Below the pieces are notes generated by a model, which saw only the letters and a program-made list of their open reading frames with translations, did no database searches and had not been told where the DNA came from. A stretch of 64,000 nt of DNA from a bacterium HR19 (GTDB lineage Bacteria; Calescibacteriota; Calescibacteriia; Calescibacteriales; Calescibacteriaceae), in the NCBI GenBank assembly GCA_002898315.1, contig BEHV01000005.1:66193-130192 (forward strand), written 5' to 3'. The position numbers and the translations under genes are program-made. This document shows, piece by piece, positions 18,401 through 25,849 of this stretch; within the stretch, counting starts at the first letter, position 1; the number at the start of each line of letters is the position of its first letter.

Positions 18401-18609
18401 TAACTTTCTTGCTCAAGAACATCAGCAGCTCTCCGCGCAAAATTTTCAAGTCCATCATAATAGTATATCACAAAATGAGTTGTCTCAATGCTGTACCATG
18501 TCTTTACAAGATTGAAATTCAGAAAAAGGTAAAGTATGAAAAAAGACATAACCAGAAAACAAAAAGTAAATATGAACAAAATCAATACGAGAAAATCAGC
18601 TAAGTTCAA
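15466..18609 (-). CDS. Large surface protein: gluzincin-type metalloprotease, beta-propeller and predicted outer-membrane barrel
   Basis: A 1047-aa exported protein. A hydrophobic segment (residues 6-33) is a signal or anchor. A peptidase MA-like domain follows (about 40-290) with zinc motif HEFAH near residue 141 and a downstream Glu in YFTEGIAQL, giving an HExxH...E set. Residues about 330-650 contain TolB/PD40-like propeller blades, for example HPAFSPDGKKLLYV and FPSFSQDGRFIVSA. After an acidic Ser/Glu-rich linker near 655-680, the last 350 residues alternate aromatic and small residues in beta strands, as in an outer-membrane barrel, ending GIGLGL. It overlaps the upstream lipase lipoprotein gene by 4 bp, so the two are translated together. 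Related architectures exist in other bacteria; the substrate is unknown. Confidence 0.7.
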   Translation of the reverse strand: MNLADFLVLILFIFTFCFLVMSFFILYLFLNFNLVKTWYSIETTHFVIYYYDGLENFARRAADVLEQESYPKVTSILGNPLDRKTHVVIIDIDDIGNGFALEILDQIFIFAADIYYVPLRGRHPWLEGVLTHEFAHIVALRKVKKTSRYFPSFLIQGGLFCAIYKGCSIGNIEGKPTLIGGFVFGQVPYSEPSYFTEGIAQLVTQELGYDSLDSYRDMFLRTLLYYGKLYPLNKLWNFEAKTAWEGEIVYNHGFSFLNFIKDRYGWDALRKVMDYSSGFFNFSYESAFEYATSKKMEELEKEWRDWLYERYRKQIKRFEESQGKFRGEVVPLEKQKIGLYKRNIYYVSYPKPYTTGFFVVQDRFLTFYDSPGSKAQRIFFNVDSYALSGTQIAISFSKPTRKFLFFGSVPESYFQLSVGRLEYEEKDGTLKVKVKDLKDVAKRASHPAFSPDGKKLLYVKNELDSRNIFIYDLESGKEERITDFHDGKQFTFPSFSQDGRFIVSAYFDGKAQNIVLIDSSKRNIKDENELTFITQDIYEEREPIFISDNLILFSSDREDGVFNIYVTDIVSGDLWKITEEISGALFPSFSFSSNELFYVSFEPEGFRVRKLKPGRENWILVYAPNDDFHLVSLNSDGEESATSELSKSDAENKEEPEKLSEYRGEKVGPLKLSSPLIFPIFGLSLSPLLTSTSQNFFIPLDIFGVSLQGESIDRLGRFDLAGVGFLGFRGSWQISAQLSSYHFRSFIPSIFAGAANIKAVPVVSGTSLNISQAYSIFDLLFGGQTVFPVILGPRRPSFQFFLGSFGEFYSVSAKLSGLVITPFSQEFFARSGRVFGGLSSSFPIPSPLGPFQLFFSLESQAFYTTFEESFQQFELREILKSSNYFSQNLLGVLGASYSLPIGFQRNILLGLQFLGGYTFRNVDIFDEFKDAYLGYLQVFFGDKFLQGDFISSFDVWYGYIPLFSGFSFHKFSLGFIFNSFQFRQKNESFDFTFCSDSGFWCSGSAVMSFYGSAFYIYQFVLYSAISRGFQDPLKAPFRIYFGIGLGL

Positions 18610-19937
18610 TAATCAAACACAGCAATAGATATTCCTTCTGTTTTGGATTTCCAGTTCGGGACGAAGAGTTTCTTTCCGTTTAGTTCAAGTTTTACAGACC
18701 TTCTGAGATCTGTTCCAATAAAATAATCTATCTCTTCTAAAAGAGGGAGATTTGAAAAAGCTCCTCTACTGAAACTTGTTTTTCCATCTTCATCTATATC
18801 TCTGAAAAAGAATGCTACTGTTGTTTGTTCTGGCAGAATGCTTTCATCAGGCAAAGGATTATCATCTATAAAAACTTTATCTCTTCCAAGATATACCGCT
18901 TTATTAGATGAAAACAGGACAACGATAGAATAATTATCTGAAAATTTTGCTTGGGATTTTATTATATTACCTATAAACCCTTCTCCGCGTCCTAATGTTC
19001 TCATATAAACTGTAAAGTTTGAGCGCAAAAAAGGTTGTCTGTAATAGTGATACTTTACTCCACTATATTCAAAGTAAAATTCGTAGTATTTTTCTTTTTC
19101 CGCTTTAAAAACTCCCCAACGCCCCTCTGAATCTGTGATGAAACATGCAACAGGATTTTCAGACAACCTGAAACCTGTATTTTTATCTACCTCATAAATG
19201 TAAAGAGCTACCTGTGTTATAGGTTCATTTTCTGCAAGCGATATGATCTTGCCACTCAAGTAAACATATTTATTCTCTTCCTCTACTATATCTATTTTCT
19301 CTGGAGTTGAACCATCGTTGAAGAACTCAAAGACATATCTGAATGCTTCCGCAGATGATACAACCTCAAGGTGGTCTCCTCCCTCTATGACCACATTTTT
19401 GGCTCCTTTTATCTCTCCCTGACCAATAAGAGCGTCAGAGCCACCCCATAGAGCCATTACACTTATTTCAGCGGGAAATGAAACATTTCTGAAACTTCCG
19501 GCATGGACATAATGAGCGATCTTATCTTTGTTCTCTTGAAGATAAAGAGAGCAGAGAGCTCCACCGAGCGAATGACACACAAGATCTACCGACTTCTCTT
19601 TCCTCTCCTCCAAAACTTTATTTATTTTCTCTGTAAGTTTGGGAATAGCAGATCTGACATCTGAGCTTGAAGTGTTCCAATCAAAAATAATAAGGTCTTT
19701 CTGGCAGTATCCGTTTTCAAGGAACCTCTGAATCATATTTGAGAAGTTGTCGCCTCCACCCATAAAGCCGTGGACAAAAACAATGGGTCTTTTACCACTT
19801 CGGCACTCCGGCTCTTTTTCTGATAATCCTACCTTACAAAATTTCCCACTATCTGATGAGATTGAACTCTTTTCTTGACAAGATAAAATATGAATAAACA
19901 GAAGAATCAAAGATGCAAACTTAAGACAATTCACCAT
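18606..19937 (-). CDS. Lipoprotein lipase / alpha-beta hydrolase
   Basis: A 443-aa lipid-anchored hydrolase: signal peptide with lipobox ending ILSC near residue 20. The hydrolase domain carries PIVFVHGFMGGG (oxyanion region, near 50), CHSLGG (nucleophile Ser, near 121), WGGSDALIG (Asp) and GGDHLEVV (His). Residues about 220-443 form a second, beta-rich part resembling surface or carbohydrate-binding modules (VALYIYEVDKNTG, DSEGRWGVFKAEKEK), but I cannot name the family. The gene runs straight into the protease/propeller/barrel gene with a 4-bp overlap, so both products probably serve the same cell-surface degradative role. Substrate unknown. Confidence 0.75.
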   Translation of the reverse strand: MVNCLKFASLILLFIHILSCQEKSSISSDSGKFCKVGLSEKEPECRSGKRPIVFVHGFMGGGDNFSNMIQRFLENGYCQKDLIIFDWNTSSSDVRSAIPKLTEKINKVLEERKEKSVDLVCHSLGGALCSLYLQENKDKIAHYVHAGSFRNVSFPAEISVMALWGGSDALIGQGEIKGAKNVVIEGGDHLEVVSSAEAFRYVFEFFNDGSTPEKIDIVEEENKYVYLSGKIISLAENEPITQVALYIYEVDKNTGFRLSENPVACFITDSEGRWGVFKAEKEKYYEFYFEYSGVKYHYYRQPFLRSNFTVYMRTLGRGEGFIGNIIKSQAKFSDNYSIVVLFSSNKAVYLGRDKVFIDDNPLPDESILPEQTTVAFFFRDIDEDGKTSFSRGAFSNLPLLEEIDYFIGTDLRRSVKLELNGKKLFVPNWKSKTEGISIAVFDY

Positions 19938-20081
19938 AATCGCAGAGCAAAAAATTCAGCAAATTTTTAATAAAATAATAATCAATACGAAAAAATTAAT
20001 CATAGCACAGAATTCTCTCAAATTTTAAAGTAATGAAGAAAAATTTTTTGGCAATAAAGATAAACCTTTAAGAATAAAAAA

Positions 20082-20864
20082 ATGGAATATGGCATAGCAA
20101 AAATTAACTTTATATTTGGTATAATTTCTGTTGTATCAATTTTTGTTTCAGTAATATTTTTTCTTTTGTCAGGGGAAAAGGAGTTAAAAGAGGAAGATAT
20201 AAAGAGGATTGAAAGAGAAAAATCAAGTTTTTCTGAGCACTTTCAGAAAATATATGATATTTTAGGGAGCTGGATCTACTGGATAGCGAATAAGATGAGC
20301 TTTGCCTACAACCTTAATCCCAACTTTATCTCACTTTTAGGACTTCTGGCAGGAATAATCGGCTCTCTTCTTATAATCCCCGGCTTTTTCTCAATAGGGG
20401 GAATTCTCATAATTTTGGGGGGAATTTTTGATGTAGTAGATGGGAAAGTTGCGAGGGAAAAAAGGCAGGAGAGAAAAACAGGTGCATTGACTGACTCAGT
20501 TCTTGATAGAATAAGTGAAATATTCATGTTCTCCTCACTTCTTGTATTTTTTGAACTCAGAGGAAGCACAATTTTTACTGTCTTATCTGCTCTGAGTATG
20601 GCTTTTTCTTTACTTGTAAGCTATGTGAGAGCAAGAGGAGAATCACTCGGAGTGAAAGTATCAGAAGGAAGAATCAGAAGACCCGAGAGAGTAACAATTC
20701 TCTCTATTTCTCTCCTTCTTGAATCGTTATCTCACTTCATCACAGGTGAAATAATTTTTATCCCTCTTGCTCTGATAGTAATTTTCATCGGTTCAATTGT
20801 AACCTCAATAGATAGATTCAGAAAGGTCTTCAAAGAACTTGAAAGAGGAGAAAAAGATAAATAA
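20082..20864 (+). CDS. CDP-alcohol phosphatidyltransferase family protein
   Basis: A 260-aa integral membrane enzyme of phospholipid synthesis. After a membrane segment at about residues 6-30 and a charged linker, the CDP-alcohol signature D-G-x2-A-R-x8-G-x3-D-x3-D is complete at about 118-141 (DVVDGKVAR ... GALTDSVLD), with all catalytic Asp residues. Four to five further helices surround it. It could be a phosphatidylglycerophosphate or phosphatidylinositol-phosphate synthase, or act on another alcohol; the sequence alone does not decide. nuoG follows 53 bp downstream on the same strand. The start codon follows an A-rich stretch with no ribosome-binding site. Confidence 0.85.
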   Translation: MEYGIAKINFIFGIISVVSIFVSVIFFLLSGEKELKEEDIKRIEREKSSFSEHFQKIYDILGSWIYWIANKMSFAYNLNPNFISLLGLLAGIIGSLLIIPGFFSIGGILIILGGIFDVVDGKVAREKRQERKTGALTDSVLDRISEIFMFSSLLVFFELRGSTIFTVLSALSMAFSLLVSYVRARGESLGVKVSEGRIRRPERVTILSISLLLESLSHFITGEIIFIPLALIVIFIGSIVTSIDRFRKVFKELERGEKDK

Positions 20865-20917
20865 GAAAAATTTTTCAGATATATAAAAAAAGAATTGAGG
20901 AGATAAAATAAATTGAT

Positions 20918-22411
20918 ATGCCTATATTGAAGATAGATGGTAAAGAGGTAGAGGTTGAGAAGGGAACGAACCTCGTTCTTGCAGCTTTGAAAGCAGGGGT
21001 TTATATTCCGCACTACTGCTACCATCCGCTCTTGCCGGTTGTTGCACAATGTAGAATGTGTCTTGTGAAAATAGAGGGAACCCCAAAACCAACACCAGCT
21101 TGCACCGTTTATGTAGATAAAGATATGTCTGTTGATACTCAAAACGAGCAGGTGAAAAAGTTAAGAAACACAGTTCTTGAACTTCTGCTTCAACATCATC
21201 CCGTAGATTGTCCCGTTTGCCCGAGGTCAGGAGAATGCGACCTCCAAAACTTCACATATATATGGGGACCAGAACAAAAAAGATACGACGGAGTGAGGAG
21301 GTTGAAGGGGTGGTCAAGAGTTTCAGAAAAAATTCTCCTCTTTAAAGAAAGATGTGTTCTATGTACAAGATGTGTGAGATTCCTTGAAAAATACTCAAAC
21401 AGTGAAATTCAAGTGACAAGAAGAGCTTTCGCATCAGACCTCATGATATTTCCCGAGAAATTTGCAGGGAGTAATTATTCCGGGAACATAATTGATCTTT
21501 GTCCAGTAGGAGCATTAGTAGATGAAGTGAGCAATTTTATGCCTCGCGCTTGGAGAGTAAAAAAAGCTCTCACAAGATGTGCGCTCTGCGAAAGAGGATG
21601 CAGAATAATCGTTGAATCATGGAAAGGAGAAATAGTAAGAGTGAAAACATTTGACAACATGTTAGATAAGGCAGAAAACCATCTATACTCAAAAGTTGAA
21701 CTCGTCCAACCAGCATACGAAGAAATAGAAGGTATAGAAGAAATAGGAGAACACTCTTATGAGAAACTCTACTCCGAAGACCTTATGATATGTGATATAG
21801 GAAGGTGGGGATGGAGAGAGTTTTTCTACCCACGAGACACAAAAATAATGGTAGCAGAGAACGGAGAAAAAAAAGAAATAGATTGGGAATCTTGCAAAAA
21901 AATTTTAAAGGTGTTTGCAGAACATGAAAAGAAAGCTATTTTCATCACTCCTTTTGCGACAAACGAAGAGATGAGAGTTTTTTCAGAGCTTGCAGAAAAG
22001 TCAAATTCTAAAATCTCTCTTTTACCACCAATAATCAAACAAGGAGATAAAATACTTCTCAAAGATACAAGAGCTCCAAACTTAAAAGGTGGAGAAAAAA
22101 TAATAGGAGGAGTAAAACAGGAGGTAATTGACGGCGCGAAAAATGGGGAATTTTCCGCTGTGCTGTTTTACGGTCTTGGAGCAGATAAAACCAAACTTAA
22201 TACAGAAAACATAAAAGCAAAGTTCCTGATCATAATTGACAATAAAGCTCCGGAACCAAATGGAAATCAGTTTATTTTTATCCCGGCAACTCTACCATAT
22301 GAGAAAAGAGGAACTTACGAATTTGAGGGAAATTCCAAAAGAATCTACCCTGTTGTTGAGAGGAGACCAAATGAAACAGAGATTGCAAAATTCCTCATTT
22401 CTATTTTATAA
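20918..22411 (+). CDS. nuoG: NADH-quinone oxidoreductase subunit G, short form
   Basis: Iron-sulfur subunit of complex I. The N-terminal 2Fe-2S site is CYHPLLPVVAQCRMC...C (about residues 33-65), followed by the His-Cys 4Fe-4S segment HHPVDCPVCPRSGEC (near 97-112), then the 4Fe-4S site CVLCTRC...CPVGAL (about 142-195), and an extra CALCERGC (near 220) as in the N7 or molybdopterin-domain cluster. At 497 aa it is much shorter than the usual 680-900 aa, because most of the molybdopterin oxidoreductase-like domain is reduced to a remnant ending YEKRGTYEFEG. nuoA lies elsewhere in the window; nuoE and nuoF are not here. Confidence 0.88.
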   Translation: MPILKIDGKEVEVEKGTNLVLAALKAGVYIPHYCYHPLLPVVAQCRMCLVKIEGTPKPTPACTVYVDKDMSVDTQNEQVKKLRNTVLELLLQHHPVDCPVCPRSGECDLQNFTYIWGPEQKRYDGVRRLKGWSRVSEKILLFKERCVLCTRCVRFLEKYSNSEIQVTRRAFASDLMIFPEKFAGSNYSGNIIDLCPVGALVDEVSNFMPRAWRVKKALTRCALCERGCRIIVESWKGEIVRVKTFDNMLDKAENHLYSKVELVQPAYEEIEGIEEIGEHSYEKLYSEDLMICDIGRWGWREFFYPRDTKIMVAENGEKKEIDWESCKKILKVFAEHEKKAIFITPFATNEEMRVFSELAEKSNSKISLLPPIIKQGDKILLKDTRAPNLKGGEKIIGGVKQEVIDGAKNGEFSAVLFYGLGADKTKLNTENIKAKFLIIIDNKAPEPNGNQFIFIPATLPYEKRGTYEFEGNSKRIYPVVERRPNETEIAKFLISIL

Positions 22412-22454
22412 ATCCATACCTCAAAATGTTTTAGATAGAAAAAGAGATAAGTGT

Positions 22455-23603
22455 TCAGACGACATCTGCTTCTCCTCTGGGAACTACTATTTCCCCTTGC
22501 TGTTCCAATCTTCTTATAACCTTCAAAATTTCCTGCTGTGCTTTCTCTACATCAATTCTTCTCACAGGAGGCATTGTCTCAAGTTCCTCTATCATAACTT
22601 TTCTCGCTCTTTCACTCATAGCTCCCAAAATCTTCCTCTTTACAGTTTCCGAAGCACCTTTCAGTGCCTTCAAAAGAATCTCTCTATCAACCTCCCTCAG
22701 AATTAAGCTTATATACCTATCGTGAATTTTGACTATATCATCAAATGTGAACATTCTCTGTTTTATCTCTTCGGCAAGCTCAGGATTTTGCTTTTCAATC
22801 CTGTCAAGAAGTTCTTTCTCAAGCCCAGGAGGAGCATTCATGACAATTTCTGCAAGAGCATTTACTCCCCCTACCCTTTTTGTAGCTCCTATGGTTCTAT
22901 ATTCTTCGTCAAGAACAATTCCTATTTCATCTACCACACCCGGAGCTAATCTATCTAATTTTGCCATCCTTTCAAGAACTTCTCCGTAAATATCTTTTGG
23001 CAAGAATTGAAGGACTTCTATCGCTCTTTTCGGGTCAAGGTAAGCTAAAACAACAGCCATAGTTTGAGGGTGCTCCTTCTTTATAAAATTAGCAATAGAT
23101 TGAGCATCAAGGTCGTGGAGAACTCCTAAACCTGTATCTCCCCCACTGATTTTCAAAAATATTTTCAGACGCTCCATTATTGCAGCTGCTTTCGCTGGAC
23201 CAAAAACATTTGTGAGAAGTTTCTGAATGAACTCCAACCCAGAACCCGCTAAAACATCTTGCCTCGTTTCCTTTATGAAATCATCTAAAACTTCCTTGAC
23301 AAGCTTTTTCGGGATAACATCAAGAGAGATCATCTCCTCTGTTATCTTCTGAATTTCTTCTTCTGTGAGCATTTTTAGAATCTCAGATGCTTGCTCCTCT
23401 CCAAGAGCTCTGAGCAAAATTGCAACTTTTCTCGGTCCCTTTATCTTCCTGCCCTGTGAGATTTTTTCTTCAGCTTTCACTTCCTGTTTTTCATTTTTTT
23501 TCTCTGTATCATCTTTTGGTTTGGTCTGTGTCTGAGCGGTATTTGCAGGCGTTGTCTCCTGCTTGGTTTTCTGAACGGGTCTTTCCTCTTCCAAAAGCTT
23601 CAT
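22455..23603 (-). CDS. fliG: Flagellar motor switch protein FliG
   Basis: Rotor protein that couples the stator to the switch complex and sets rotation direction. The conserved core starts near residue 55 with GPRKVAILLRALGEEQASEIL. The middle domain has EHPQTMAVVLAYLDPKRA with the EHPQ motif, and the C-terminal domain has FTFDDIVKI and the charged helix DREILLKALKGAS that contacts the stator. At 382 aa it is about 45 aa longer than typical FliG, because of an N-terminal Lys/Glu/Thr/Gln-rich extension. No other flagellar gene is adjacent. The ATG is 8 nt after a TAAAAT box, with no ribosome-binding site. It is convergent with nuoG and divergent from the TnpB element. Confidence 0.95.
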   Translation of the reverse strand: MKLLEEERPVQKTKQETTPANTAQTQTKPKDDTEKKNEKQEVKAEEKISQGRKIKGPRKVAILLRALGEEQASEILKMLTEEEIQKITEEMISLDVIPKKLVKEVLDDFIKETRQDVLAGSGLEFIQKLLTNVFGPAKAAAIMERLKIFLKISGGDTGLGVLHDLDAQSIANFIKKEHPQTMAVVLAYLDPKRAIEVLQFLPKDIYGEVLERMAKLDRLAPGVVDEIGIVLDEEYRTIGATKRVGGVNALAEIVMNAPPGLEKELLDRIEKQNPELAEEIKQRMFTFDDIVKIHDRYISLILREVDREILLKALKGASETVKRKILGAMSERARKVMIEELETMPPVRRIDVEKAQQEILKVIRRLEQQGEIVVPRGEADVV

Positions 23604-23611
23604 ATATTTAA

Positions 23612-23617
23612 ATTTTA
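23612..23617 (-). promoter_or_regulatory. Putative -10 box (TAAAAT) of fliG
   Basis: TAAAAT within ATTAAAATTTAAATAT on the minus strand, ending 8 nt before the fliG ATG. There is no ribosome-binding site, so the fliG message is probably leaderless. Confidence 0.45.
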
Positions 23618-23698
23618 ATCATTTCTTATCGGTTTTTATTAAGGAGAGATGAATAGCACATTAAAAAATTTATTAAAATTATATAGGACGAATTGACA

Positions 23699-24955
23699 AT
23701 GGAAAAGGCAGAGAAAATAAAAAAATCTATAGAAGAAACAAAACAGGTGAGAAAAAATCAAGTTATTCGTGTTTTTGAATTGAAACTTCAAAATTTATCA
23801 AAAAGAGACATAGAAAAATTTGAGAGGCTTTTTCTGGAAGCTAAATGGCTCTATAATTTTATAATTGCAGATATTGAAAATCGGTTGAATGATAATGCAT
23901 GGAAGTTAAAAGAAGTTGAAATAAAAACTCCTGATGGACTGGAAAAGAGAGAAATAATAACACTTTCTTCTCAAATGCGACAGGGAATAGTTGAGAGAAT
24001 TAGAGATTCGCTAAAAGCTCTCAAAAAAGCAAAGGAAAAAGGAATAAAAGTAGGTTCCCTTAAATTTAAAAGCGAAGTAAGAAGTATTCCTCTGAAACAG
24101 TATGGTATTACCTACAAAATAATCAAGGACAAAAACAAAGTTAAAATTCAGGGAATAAAAAAGAAATTCAGGATTCTTGGTCTTCATCAGATTAGTGAAA
24201 ATGCAGAAATAACATATGGTGTTTTGATTAAAAAGCCGGATGGATTTTATCTTCATATAACCTGCTGCTTATTTAAAGATGAACTTTTAAAAAAGATTAA
24301 AGAAAAACAGAGAAACTCCGCTGTAGGCATAGACCTAGGCGTAAAATACCAAATCACTTTATCAAACGGAGAAAAATTTGAATGGTTTATTCCTGAAACA
24401 AAGAGGGTTAAAAAACTTTAGAAAGTTTTATCCAGAAAAAAGAAAGGAAGTAAGAACTACCTGAAAACAAGACGAAAACTTCAGAAGGGATGGGAGTATG
24501 TAAAAAACAAAAGGAAGGATACTCTTAATAAAGTGATCAGTTATCTCAAAAGGTTTTCTTTAATAGCAATTCAAGACGATTCAATAAAGGGCTGGCATGA
24601 AGGATGGTTTGGGAAACAGATTCAGAACACGGGGATAGGAGGAATAACTGCAAGGCTGAAAAGTCTTGCGACTCTTATCCCTGTGCTCTTTGTAGATAGA
24701 TATGAACCTACTACAAAAACTTGTTCTTTTTGCGGTTATAAACAAGAAGTTTCTTTATCTGAAAGAGTTTTTAGATGTAAAAATTGTGGTAAGAAAATTG
24801 ATAGAGATGTTAATTCAGCAAGAAACATTTTGAAAATAGGATTAAGCAGGATGGCAGACCCTGTAAAGTCTGCCCTACCCGTGGGCTGCGGGGAAGTAAC
24901 GCCTGTGGAGAGGACAGCAGTCCTCGCTGAAGCAGGAAGCTCCTCACTTCAGTAA
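23699..24955 (+). pseudogene. tnpB: tnpB, RNA-guided nuclease gene interrupted by one in-frame amber codon
   Basis: TnpB is the RNA-guided DNA nuclease of IS200/IS605 elements and the ancestor of Cas12. The reading frame is continuous from ATG 23699 to TAA 24955 except for one TAG at 24419-24421; the codons before and after it match the family (RVKKL, then KVLSRKKKGSKNYLK), so a CAG-to-TAG change is the simplest cause. RuvC-I is VGIDLGVK, RuvC-III is DRDVNSARNI, and the zinc ribbon is CSFC...CKNC. The RuvC-II region reads IQDDSIKGW, where most relatives have a Glu (EDL or QDE), so catalysis would be doubtful even without the stop. TAG ends the intact gene at 1144-2172, so the codon is not reassigned here. 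Confidence 0.85.
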
Positions 24956-24960
24956 GGAGA
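24870..24960 (+). ncRNA. Putative omega-RNA (reRNA) scaffold at the right end of the tnpB element
   Basis: In this element group the guide RNA of TnpB overlaps the 3' end of tnpB and runs out through the right end into flanking DNA, which serves as guide. Here the G/C-rich segment 24883-24959 stands out from its surroundings: it contains GTGGGCTGCGGGG, GGACAGCAGTCC (a short hairpin) and the terminal hairpin 24940-24959. The 5' limit is a guess. The flank that would act as guide begins about 24961 and is the antisense of the last codons of the SdhB/FrdB gene. Confidence 0.5.
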
Positions 24961-24965
24961 GGAAG

Positions 24966-25709
24966 TCACTTACCCACAATTTTTCTGATCAGCATCTTTA
25001 TTGGGTCAAAATATCTATCTGCAACTCTTTCTTTCATAGGAATTATAGCGTTGTCTGTTATGTGAATTTCTTCTGGACAAACCTCGGTACAGCACTTTGT
25101 TATATTGCAGTACATTATACCCGCTTCTTCTTTGAGCCAGCTTATTCTATCAACGGAATCCATTGGATGTGTTTCAAGGTAAGCGGAAAAAACAAGATAT
25201 GCGGGTCCCACAAATTTTTCAAAGAGTTGATGTTCTCTGAGAACATGGCAGACATCAAGACACAGAGCGCACTCTATACATTTTCTGAACTCCCTGCCCT
25301 TTTCAATATCTTCATCTTTCATAATCCACGAGGCGTCTTTACGTGGTTTAAAGCCGACATCTTTTATTATTTTCCTCCGAGTTCTCAAATTCCATGATGT
25401 ATCAGCAACAAGGTCTTTTATGTGAGGATATGCACGCAGAGGTTCAACCTTTATGGGCTGAGATAAATGCTCTACCCTCGTTTTACACATTAAAGATGGC
25501 TTACCGTTTATTTCAGCTGCACAAGAACCACACTTTGCCGCCTTACAATTCCACCTTACAGATAAATCTCCTTCAAATCTGCTCTGTATATATAGAACAC
25601 CATCAAGAACAACCATTCCCTCCTGATATGGTACTTCATATTCTTTGAAAGTTCCTTCCCCTCTCTCCCCTCTGAAAATAAGAAACTTTACCATCTCTTT
25701 GTTGTTCAT
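24966..25709 (-). CDS. sdhB: Succinate dehydrogenase / fumarate reductase iron-sulfur subunit
   Basis: Electron-transfer subunit linking the FAD subunit to the membrane anchor of complex II, 247 aa. All three cluster sites are present: 2Fe-2S CKAAKCGSC...C (about residues 55-75), 4Fe-4S CIECALCLDVC (about 138-148), and CNITKCCTEVCP (about 198-209). The ATG at 25709 is preceded by GGGAGGG at a good distance, so I prefer it to the TTG two codons upstream. The flavoprotein and anchor genes are not adjacent: an Xer gene lies upstream on the other strand and the tnpB element abuts the stop. The direction (succinate oxidation or fumarate reduction) cannot be told from this subunit. Confidence 0.9.
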   Translation of the reverse strand: MNNKEMVKFLIFRGERGEGTFKEYEVPYQEGMVVLDGVLYIQSRFEGDLSVRWNCKAAKCGSCAAEINGKPSLMCKTRVEHLSQPIKVEPLRAYPHIKDLVADTSWNLRTRRKIIKDVGFKPRKDASWIMKDEDIEKGREFRKCIECALCLDVCHVLREHQLFEKFVGPAYLVFSAYLETHPMDSVDRISWLKEEAGIMYCNITKCCTEVCPEEIHITDNAIIPMKERVADRYFDPIKMLIRKIVGK

Positions 25710-25832
25710 TTTCAAGCCCTCCCGTAAAAAAATGAAATCGTTTTTATTTTATCAATACCGCAATTTTTTAAGTTATGAACTGAAAATTTTCCCCACGCTC
25801 AACCCCAAATTTCCTGAAAACCCCAGTAATTT

Positions 25833-25838
25833 TAAAAT
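25833..25838 (+). promoter_or_regulatory. Putative -10 box (TAAAAT) of the Xer recombinase gene
   Basis: TAAAAT within TTTTAAAATTTTTA, ending 11 nt before the ATG at 25850. There is no ribosome-binding site. Confidence 0.35.
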
Positions 25839-25849
25839 TTTTATATGGA

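Larger units (their letters stand above)
23693..24960 (+). mobile_element. IS200/IS605-group element carrying only tnpB (IS1341-like); left boundary not resolved
   Basis: A tnpB-only insertion between fliG and the SdhB/FrdB gene. The right end is clear: the tnpB stop falls inside a hairpin at 24940-24959 (CTCCT/AGGAG with inner ACT/AGT), the usual structure of the right end in this group. No TnpA (Y1 HUH) transposase is present, so movement would need help from another copy. The left end lies somewhere in 23620-23693, but no matching hairpin was identified, so the start coordinate is only the first possible start codon. The element ends 6 bp from the stop codon of the convergent SdhB/FrdB gene. 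Confidence 0.7.

Noticed and set aside
22236-22706. 156-aa plus-strand frame across the end of nuoG and fliG
   Set aside because: It overlaps two well-supported genes in other frames, and its Phe/Leu/Ser composition is typical of antisense sequence.
24419-24421. TAG in tnpB as a reassigned sense codon
   Set aside because: TAG is used as the normal stop of the DctP gene ending at 2172, so the amber codon is a true stop in this genome.
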